This document shows positions 1 through 5,756 of a DNA stretch of 10,876 nt, piece after piece (position 1 is the stretch's first letter; each line of letters opens with the position of its first letter). The notes beneath the pieces were generated by a model. The model did no database searches, was not told where the DNA came from, and saw only the letters and a list, made by a program, of their open reading frames with translations. A program made the position numbers and the translations under genes. Source of the stretch: Polyrhizophydium stewartii (Eukaryota; Chytridiomycota; Chytridiomycetes; Rhizophydiales); contig JADGIZ010000630.1 in assembly GCA_027604665.1 (NCBI GenBank), positions 1 through 10,876 on the forward strand. Reading direction: 5' to 3'.

Positions 1-126
1 CGTGCGCACGGCCGCGGGTGATGCCGGCCCGCCTTGGCGACGGCGCGGCATCTGGTCGCTTCGGCACGCGATGGGGCGTTAAAGCAATGTCTCCCGACGA
101 AACCGAGGCGACCGTCTCCCAGCGCC

Positions 127-1740
127 ATGGCTCACCTGGCAGCACCATCCCACCTGCCCGCGACTGCTGCTGCGGCGGCGACGGCGCCGCCCCCTGCGGA
201 GCAGTCGCTGCTGGTGAGGGTCGTGGCGACGCTCGCCAAGCAGCCCGAGCTCGATGGGGCGGACAAGTCTGCGTCGGCGACTCCTGGACGCCCTCTCCTG
301 TTCTCCGCCCAGGAGACGCCTCTGCCGGCACGCTCGCACTGGGACCGGCTGCCCGCGGCGCTGCGCGACCGCACCATTGGGGTGGCCGGGCACCTGACGC
401 TGCTCGCCTGCGGCCGGATGCACCCGCTGGACCTCGAATGCCTTACGGTCGCCGAGAGGCGGCAGATGTGGGCCGATGCCTTTTCCGTGGACTGGTCGCA
501 CTCGCTCTCGCACCTGCCGCCGCTGCACACGGCCGCGATGCCGTTCGGCAACATTCGCAGCCAAGCCATGTTCAGGCGAGCGCAGGAGGCCCAGTACGTC
601 TCCCCCATTAACCTGCTGCAGGTGGCCGTGCGGCGCGGCTGGGGCAAGATCGTCAACAGCGACGACACCGACAACCTGCAGCTGGCCGCGGCCGCGGCCG
701 CAGAAGGTGCGCTCTGGCTCGTTCGCGAGATCCTGGGCTGGGAGGACGAGCCGCCGCAGGTGGATTCAAGGTTCTTCCGCATGCTGGCCGTCACTCTCGC
801 GGACGAGCAGCGCGAGGGCGTGCTGCGATACCTGCACGCACGCTTGCCCGCCGGCGAAGCCTGGCCCGAAGGCACGTTCAATGCGGCAGCCAGGTCGGGC
901 AACCTCAAGATCGCCAAGTTCCTTGTTGCCACACGGCCCGTGGGATGCATGTTGCGCACGATGCGCGAAGCGGCGCGCGGCGGCAGCGTCGAGATGGTGC
1001 AGTGGCTGCACGAGCGCTTTGAGTTGCCGATCACGCCGCCGGTCGTCAAGTACGCGGCGTACGCAGGCCAACTGGCGGTGCTCGAGTATATTGACCGCGA
1101 AGATCCGTTTGTGTTCGACTCTGTGCGCGTGGTTGCTCTCGACCGCACCATCTCCGACTGGAGCGTGCTCGACTTCCTGCACGCCCGCGGCTGCATGGCA
1201 AACATCCGCAGTCTCCCCAGGCTGGGCATCGTCTGGAACTCGCCCGAGGCCATGGCTTGGGGGGTTGCGCGAAGCGGCGGTGAGCTCATCGCCGACCTGC
1301 TCGATTTGTCGTTGTTGCTGGGAAGCTCCATGTGCGCCGAGTACATTGTCCGGGCTGCCACGTTCGAGATCGAACGCAGTCACATCCAGATGGCGATCAT
1401 CAAGCGCGACTTTCGCACGCTGGCCGCTATTGTTCACAAGTCGCACTCGTTGGCCGTGACCACTGGCGAGATCGTTGCTTCAACGCCACACAGAGACATT
1501 GCCGAGTGGCTGCTCTTCCACGAAAGCCGCTGCTTCTCGCTCGCGGCGCTGTGCGAGGCCGTGCGCCACAGCCAGCTCAAGATGCTCAAGCTTCTGTTCA
1601 AGCTCGATCCGTTTCTTGGAGAGCCGATTGACCTGTTGCACCAGATCGCAAGCCCCAACATCAAGGCCGCTGTTGCCGAGATCGTCAGGGAGGCAAAGAG
1701 TCGGTCCATGGTGTGCCAGCGTGCCTTGCCCGAGTTATGA
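127..1740 (+). CDS. F-box-like / ankyrin-repeat protein, copy 1 (537 aa)
   Basis: This intronless gene encodes a 537-residue protein of the same plan as the two ankyrin genes downstream. The start is the ATG at 127, in a GCCATGG context. It is the only in-frame ATG before the first conserved motif; the frame is open further upstream only from non-ATG codons. Residues 1-65 are Ala/Pro-rich and look disordered. Residues 70-76 read SHWDRLP, followed by an LRDRTI helix that resembles an F-box core (LPxELxxxI), and the region ends near residue 130 at LSHLPP. From about residue 158 to the end there are degenerate ankyrin-type helical pairs such as AARSGNLKIAKFL and AARGGSVEMVQWLHE. The F-box-like half suggests a substrate adaptor for an SCF ubiquitin ligase, with ankyrin repeats binding the target; this is inference, because the F-box match is only partial. 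It is the most diverged of the three copies, and its repeats after residue 320 are weak. Confidence 0.88.
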   Translation: MAHLAAPSHLPATAAAAATAPPPAEQSLLVRVVATLAKQPELDGADKSASATPGRPLLFSAQETPLPARSHWDRLPAALRDRTIGVAGHLTLLACGRMHPLDLECLTVAERRQMWADAFSVDWSHSLSHLPPLHTAAMPFGNIRSQAMFRRAQEAQYVSPINLLQVAVRRGWGKIVNSDDTDNLQLAAAAAAEGALWLVREILGWEDEPPQVDSRFFRMLAVTLADEQREGVLRYLHARLPAGEAWPEGTFNAAARSGNLKIAKFLVATRPVGCMLRTMREAARGGSVEMVQWLHERFELPITPPVVKYAAYAGQLAVLEYIDREDPFVFDSVRVVALDRTISDWSVLDFLHARGCMANIRSLPRLGIVWNSPEAMAWGVARSGGELIADLLDLSLLLGSSMCAEYIVRAATFEIERSHIQMAIIKRDFRTLAAIVHKSHSLAVTTGEIVASTPHRDIAEWLLFHESRCFSLAALCEAVRHSQLKMLKLLFKLDPFLGEPIDLLHQIASPNIKAAVAEIVREAKSRSMVCQRALPEL

Positions 1741-1769
1741 CGCATGCGGTGGGGGAGATGTGGATGGGC

Positions 1770-1775
1770 AATAAA
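1770..1775 (+). terminator. AATAAA polyadenylation signal of ankyrin gene 1
   Basis: A canonical AATAAA lies 30 nt after the TGA at 1738-1740 and upstream of the next gene. Its position and its rarity in this GC-rich DNA support a real 3'-end signal. Cleavage would then fall close to the next gene, whose first ATG is at 1841. Confidence 0.6.
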
Positions 1776-1840
1776 GCCGCCATTGGAGATGCACGTTCTG
1801 ATGCCGTGTGCCGAGGCACGCCGTGTGACGCCAGGCCGGA

Positions 1841-2425
1841 ATGGCGGACCGATGTCCGACTTTGACAGAGATGGCCCAACCCGCGCCGGCAGCCAGCGTT
1901 GACGAGCGCTTCGAGTTCCGCGACGCACGCATCGAAGACGTGGACACGATCCACCAGCTGATCCGTGAGCTCGCTGAGTTCGAGAAGCTGTCGCACGTCT
2001 GCGAGACCAACCCAGACCTGCTGCGGCGCCACCTGTTCGGCGTCGGCCGAATCGAGGGCGAGGTGCTTCCGGCGCGCGGTGCGCAGGTGCTGCTGGCGAT
2101 CGAGCGGGCAACGGGCACAGCGGCCGGCATGGCGCTGTTCTTCTTCAACTTCTCGACGTTCACGAGCCGGCCCGGGCTGTACCTCGAGGACCTGTACGTG
2201 CGCGAGCCGTTCCGCGGCAGCGGCCTCGGCAAGGCCTTCTTCGACCGGCTCGGAGCGCTCGCCAACCGCGCCGGATGCGGCCGCATGGAGTGGTCCGTGC
2301 TCGACTGGAACGAGCGTGCACGTGGGTTCTACAAGTCGCTCGGCGCCACTGAGATGGAGGACTGGATCCTCTGCCGGCTCAACCGCGAGCAGCTCGCGAC
2401 TTTCCCGAGGGGATCGGCTTCGTGA
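1841..2425 (+). CDS. SSAT-like GNAT N-acetyltransferase (polyamine/thialysine type, 194 aa)
   Basis: The gene encodes a Gcn5-related acetyltransferase that should transfer acetyl from acetyl-CoA to an amine. Within the GNAT superfamily it most resembles diamine acetyltransferases (SSAT1/SSAT2, about 170 aa). The N-terminal stretch FRDARIEDVDTIHQLIREL matches the SSAT opening, YLEDLYV matches strand 4, RGSGLG at residues 125-130 is the acetyl-CoA pyrophosphate loop, and DWNERARGFYKSLGA carries the family Tyr, here Y164, used as general acid. The fold is complete and uninterrupted. Two ATGs are possible: 1841 (194 aa) or 1871 (184 aa); the extra 10 residues lie outside the domain. The gene sits between two ankyrin paralogues on the same strand with no functional link that I can see. 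Whether the substrate is spermidine, thialysine or another amine cannot be read from the sequence. The protein is probably cytosolic, as no signal peptide is visible. Confidence 0.9.
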   Translation: MADRCPTLTEMAQPAPAASVDERFEFRDARIEDVDTIHQLIRELAEFEKLSHVCETNPDLLRRHLFGVGRIEGEVLPARGAQVLLAIERATGTAAGMALFFFNFSTFTSRPGLYLEDLYVREPFRGSGLGKAFFDRLGALANRAGCGRMEWSVLDWNERARGFYKSLGATEMEDWILCRLNREQLATFPRGSAS

Positions 2426-2596
2426 GCGTGTCGCCGCCTTGGCGATGGTGACTCGAATGAAGAGCCACTGGCGATGGGGATGATGATGCCGGCCGATCAC
2501 GAGGCTGCAAGGCAGATCGTGCAGCTGCCTGCGCTCATGTAGCGTGCGGCCGCCACGTGCAGCCTCGGGATCCGCTGGTCGGGCGACAACGGCCCG

Positions 2597-2689
2597 ATGC
2601 ATTCCTCGATGCATTTTTCCTCGAGACGACAACGACGACCGACATGGATTCCGAGGCAGCGCGAAGAGCACGGCGCGCAGCCCCGCTAG
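2597..2689 (+). other. Upstream ORF overlapping the start of ankyrin gene 2
   Basis: An ATG at 2597, with a second in the same frame at 2609, opens a 30-codon frame that stops with TAG at 2687-2689. It therefore runs out of frame across the main ATG at 2644. The two ATGs lie in a 9-bp direct repeat (CGATGCATT at 2595-2603 and 2607-2615). A start-stop pair ATGTAG lies further upstream at 2537-2542. If transcription starts upstream of these, ribosomes would be diverted from the ankyrin start. If it starts after 2611, the leader is about 30 nt. No evidence of translation is visible. Confidence 0.3.
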
Positions 2690-4035
2690 CCATCGCCCTG
2701 CGGCCGCAGCAGCCTCTCCTCGACTCAGCCCAGGCGGCGCCGGCGTGGGGCCGCTCGCACTGGGATCGGCTGCCGCAGGAGCTGCGCGACATCATCCAAG
2801 ACCACAACACCCTGTTCGGCCGCTTTCTGCGAGGCGACCTGCTGCGGGCAGAGGTGCGCGGCATGCAGCCCAAGGACCGCCAGCGGCTCTGGGACGAAGC
2901 AATCCGGCGCGACTGGCGAGGCAGCCTGCGCACGCTGCCGAGCATCAGCCCGCAGAGCGGGGTGTTCCTGGCGATCCGCAGCCGGGCGATGCTCGAGAGG
3001 GTCAGGGCCGCCGACGTTGCGGCGCCCCAGACTGTGCTGCAGGTCGCTCTGCGCAACGGCTGGACCGATATGCTCGGCGGCGGCAGCGACGACGAGCTTC
3101 TTGCCGCGGCGGCGCTCGAGGGCTCGATCCGGATCATGGAGGATCTCGCCGACGGCCGCGGCGTGCATCTGACACGGCTGCACCCCCGCATGGCGGCGCT
3201 GGGCGGCCGACTCGACGTCGTGCAGTGGCTGCACGTGCGCATGCCGTCGGCGTGGTGGGGCGAGGACGTCATGCGCAGCGCGGCGGCGAGCGGCAGCCTC
3301 GCGGTCGTCAAGTGGCTGAGCGAGCACCGCAGCGAGAGCTGCACCGACGACGCGCTGATCGATGCGGCGCGGCACGGGCATGTGGATATTGTGCGCTGGC
3401 TGCTCGACAGCGACTACGACGAGCCGGCCGAGATCGCGGCCATGACGGCCATCGAGCACGGGCACTTGGCCGTCGCCGAGCTGCTGTGCGCCAAGCCGCG
3501 CGTCAAGGACCCGCAGAAGCTGCTGATCTCGGTTGCCAAGAACGGCGATCCGAAGGTCGCAGAGTGGGTGTGCTCGCGGTTTGGCCTGCGCGCCGACCAG
3601 TGGATGCTCGAGCTTGCGTGCGAGCGCGACAACGCAGATCTGGTGCGGTGGCTGCTGCAGCGGCCCAACGTGGCCATCAACGACCGGGTTGTCAGCAAGG
3701 CCATCCGCCACACGGCGCTCGGCGTGCTCGAGGTTGCCATGCAAGCCGACCCGAGATGGATCCGCTCGGTGACCAGCTGCGCGGCGCGGCGCAGCGACAC
3801 GCTGTTCGTCGAGTGGCTCTACCACCGCCACCCTGGGACCCTGTCGCAGCGCACGCTGGAGGTGGCGGCGCGCAACTCGAGCGTCGCCGTCGTCGAGTTC
3901 CTGCTCGCCAAGACAGACGGCATCGCGTGGGACGTTGCCGCGGCGCGGCGTGGCGCAGCCGGTCCGCAGAAGAGCCAAGTCGAGCAGGTGTGCGACGAGT
4001 TCGCAGCGCAGCGTGTGGGGCCAGGCTTGCAATGA
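2644..4035 (+). CDS. F-box-like / ankyrin-repeat protein, copy 2 (463 aa)
   Basis: This intronless gene encodes the best-preserved member of the local trio. The ATG at 2644 (GACATGG) is the only ATG that precedes the conserved motif in frame. Residues 38-52 contain SHWDRLPQELRDIIQ, a convincing F-box-like core, followed by LLRGDLLRAEV and a Trp-rich link (RLWDEAIRRDWRGSLRTLP). VLQVALRNGWTDML then corresponds to LLQVAVRRGWGKIV in copy 1. From about residue 149 to 430 there are eight or nine ankyrin repeats, for example AAASGSLAVVKWLSEH, AARHGHVDIVRWLLDS and AARNSSVAVVEFLLAK. The likely role is protein-protein recognition, possibly as an SCF adaptor (inference). The stop at 4033-4035 lies only 127 bp from the ATG of copy 3, and no AATAAA is visible between them. 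Confidence 0.92.
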   Translation: MDSEAARRARRAAPLAIALRPQQPLLDSAQAAPAWGRSHWDRLPQELRDIIQDHNTLFGRFLRGDLLRAEVRGMQPKDRQRLWDEAIRRDWRGSLRTLPSISPQSGVFLAIRSRAMLERVRAADVAAPQTVLQVALRNGWTDMLGGGSDDELLAAAALEGSIRIMEDLADGRGVHLTRLHPRMAALGGRLDVVQWLHVRMPSAWWGEDVMRSAAASGSLAVVKWLSEHRSESCTDDALIDAARHGHVDIVRWLLDSDYDEPAEIAAMTAIEHGHLAVAELLCAKPRVKDPQKLLISVAKNGDPKVAEWVCSRFGLRADQWMLELACERDNADLVRWLLQRPNVAINDRVVSKAIRHTALGVLEVAMQADPRWIRSVTSCAARRSDTLFVEWLYHRHPGTLSQRTLEVAARNSSVAVVEFLLAKTDGIAWDVAAARRGAAGPQKSQVEQVCDEFAAQRVGPGLQ

Positions 4036-4162
4036 AAGGCGGGTGGGGCTGAGCAGCCGAGCGTTCCCGGGAGCACCGATCCTGACGATAGGCGGAGGAT
4101 GCCAATCATCAGCTTCCGCATTCTCCGACCGACCAGGGCAGCGGGCGACGACGCTGCCGCGC

Positions 4163-5515
4163 ATGGGCAGCATCACCCGACCGCACACGGGCTGGCGCGT
4201 GCCGCGCGGCCGCTCGCTCTGGGACCGGCTCCCCAAGGAGCTACGCGAGCACATCCTGGCGGCCGCCAGCCCGTTCGCGCGGCTCCTGCGCGGCGACCTG
4301 CTGTTCGCGGAGCTGCAGTGCCTGCCGCTCGCCGACAAGCACCGGCTGTGGGCGCAGGCGCTCGCGAGCGGCTGGCAAGGCGACTTTGGGCTGCTCCCGC
4401 CGGTCGACGGCCACAGCGAGTGCTTCCTGGCCGTGCGCGACGAGGCCACACTGGCGCGGGTCTGGCAAGCCGGGCTGATCAACGCCGTCACGCACCAGCG
4501 CATCGTCATCCGTAACGGTTGGCGCCATCTGGTCAACGACATTGGAGGCGGCGGCAGCAGCGGCAGCGGCAGCGGCGATTTGGCGTCGCTGCAGAGTGCC
4601 GCTGCGTTCGAAGGGTCGAGAACGCTGCTGGAGCACGCGACCAGCGCAACAGGGTCCGGCAAGCTGCACCCGCGGCTCGCGGACTTTGCGTCCGAGGGCG
4701 GCCACCTCGAGATCGTCGAGCTGCTGTTCCGCGGCCGGTGCACGTCCATGTGGGCCATGCCGGCCGCCGCGGCCAAGGGCCATGTGCACGTCGTGCGCTG
4801 GTGCCGCGAGCGCGGGCTCGACCACGCCGTGAGAGACGCTTGGCGGCTGGCGGCGGCGCACGGCCACGCCGACGTGCTTGCGTATCTGCTGCGGGCGTAC
4901 CCCAAGCAGCGCTTCGCGGTCGGCCCGTGGGAGCTGCGGCACCTCTCCAGCGTGCCGGCGCTTGAGCTGCTGTCCCGGGCCGGCGCCATCGGGGACACCG
5001 CGGCGCTGCTGGGCCACCTCGCTCGTGCGGGCAGCACCGACTGCGTGCGCTGGCTGTGCCAGGCGCATGCCCTCAGGCCGACGCAGGACATGCTGCTCGT
5101 CGCCGCCGAGAACAACCACGCCCAGCTTGTGCGATGGCTGCTCCGTCGCCCGCGCATCACCGCCACCACCCACGTCATACTCGCGGCGATCCACCGCGGA
5201 AGCGTCGACGCCCTCGGCGCGCTGGTCGAGCACAGCCCGCAGGGGGCCCACCTCATATCAACCACGGCCTCCGAGACCAACGACATCGGCCTCATGCAGT
5301 GGTGCCATCTGCGCTGCGCCGAGAGCGTCTCGCAGTCCACACTCCACACGGCCATCGTGCACAACAGCACCGACGTCATCGAGTACCTGATCGACCATGT
5401 GCACGAGTATGCGTGGAACATCGCGCAGGCGATTGACGTTGCCGCGGCCGCCAAGATGCACCACGTTGTGCAATTTCTAGCTGGCATCGCCTCTCTTGAC
5501 AGCGACTGTCTCTGA
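4163..5515 (+). CDS. F-box-like / ankyrin-repeat protein, copy 3 (450 aa)
   Basis: The third tandem paralogue has no visible intron. The reading frame stays open upstream to 3935, overlapping copy 2, but the ATG at 4163 places the motif SLWDRLPKELREHI at residues 18-31, comparable with the other copies, so I take it as the start. The His of HWDRLP is replaced by Leu. LLRGDLLFAEL and HRLWAQALASGWQGDFGLLP follow, as in copy 2. A Gly/Ser-rich linker (about residues 128-138, GGGGSSGSGSG) separates the F-box-like half from the ankyrin part and has no equal length in the other copies. Repeats include AAAKGHVHVVRWCRERG, AAAHGHADVLAYLLRA and AAENNHAQLVRWLLRRP. The C-terminus (YAWNIAQAIDVAAAAK) aligns with IAWDVAAARRGAAG of copy 2, supporting recent common descent. 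The gene converges with the zinc-finger gene, the two stops being 241 bp apart. Confidence 0.9.
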   Translation: MGSITRPHTGWRVPRGRSLWDRLPKELREHILAAASPFARLLRGDLLFAELQCLPLADKHRLWAQALASGWQGDFGLLPPVDGHSECFLAVRDEATLARVWQAGLINAVTHQRIVIRNGWRHLVNDIGGGGSSGSGSGDLASLQSAAAFEGSRTLLEHATSATGSGKLHPRLADFASEGGHLEIVELLFRGRCTSMWAMPAAAAKGHVHVVRWCRERGLDHAVRDAWRLAAAHGHADVLAYLLRAYPKQRFAVGPWELRHLSSVPALELLSRAGAIGDTAALLGHLARAGSTDCVRWLCQAHALRPTQDMLLVAAENNHAQLVRWLLRRPRITATTHVILAAIHRGSVDALGALVEHSPQGAHLISTTASETNDIGLMQWCHLRCAESVSQSTLHTAIVHNSTDVIEYLIDHVHEYAWNIAQAIDVAAAAKMHHVVQFLAGIASLDSDCL

Positions 5516-5558
5516 GCAGCTCGCCAAACTCGAACCGCCCTCTTTACAGTGCAGACGC

Positions 5559-5564
5559 AATAAA
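5559..5564 (+). terminator. AATAAA polyadenylation signal of ankyrin gene 3
   Basis: AATAAA lies 44 nt after the TGA of the third ankyrin gene, in the short convergent spacer (5516-5756). That spacer is clearly richer in A and T than the flanking coding DNA and contains no other gene that I can support. No AATAAA is present for the opposing - strand gene. The nearest variant on that strand is GATAAA near 5662-5670. Confidence 0.6.
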
Positions 5565-5756
5565 GCGCGATCCCGGCGTGTGCCGCACAAAGTGCAAGAG
5601 ACGATGAACTTGCTCCAACCATGGTTGAACGCTCCGACGCCATAAACCGTTTAGAGCATATTTTATCATCTGAACAGAGAAGAACAGCGCGCCAGCATAG
5701 AAAGCAGTCACGCATCCAGAAACATCAGACAGCTCTCGAGCGCAGCGAATCCAAGA

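Noticed and set aside
34..126. N-terminal extension of ankyrin gene 1 from a TTG codon
   Set aside because: There is no in-frame ATG before 127, and the extension lacks similarity to the other copies; 127 has a strong initiation context.
132..1361. 409-codon open frame on the minus strand opposite ankyrin gene 1
   Set aside because: The composition is that of an antisense shadow, with no recognisable motif, while the plus strand encodes the F-box-like and ankyrin motifs.
3935..4162. Extension of ankyrin gene 3 upstream into gene 2
   Set aside because: The frame is open but overlaps gene 2 coding sequence in another frame. Start at 4163 gives an N-terminus like that of the paralogues.
127..5515. 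One large multi-exon ankyrin gene rather than three genes
   Set aside because: Each unit has its own start, F-box-like motif and stop. An AATAAA follows copies 1 and 3, and an unrelated gene lies between copies 1 and 2.
127..5515. Giant-virus or bacterial origin of the ankyrin block
   Set aside because: F-box/ankyrin arrays do occur in giant viruses, but the adjoining intron-containing fungal-type zinc-finger gene and Kozak-like starts point to a host genome. An integrated viral origin cannot be excluded without searches.
2725..5715. 996-codon open frame on the minus strand across ankyrin genes 2 and 3
   Set aside because: It is antisense to two clear ankyrin genes, is Arg/Ser/Cys/Ala-rich without domains, and is explained by few stop codons in GC-rich DNA read opposite a biased codon pattern.
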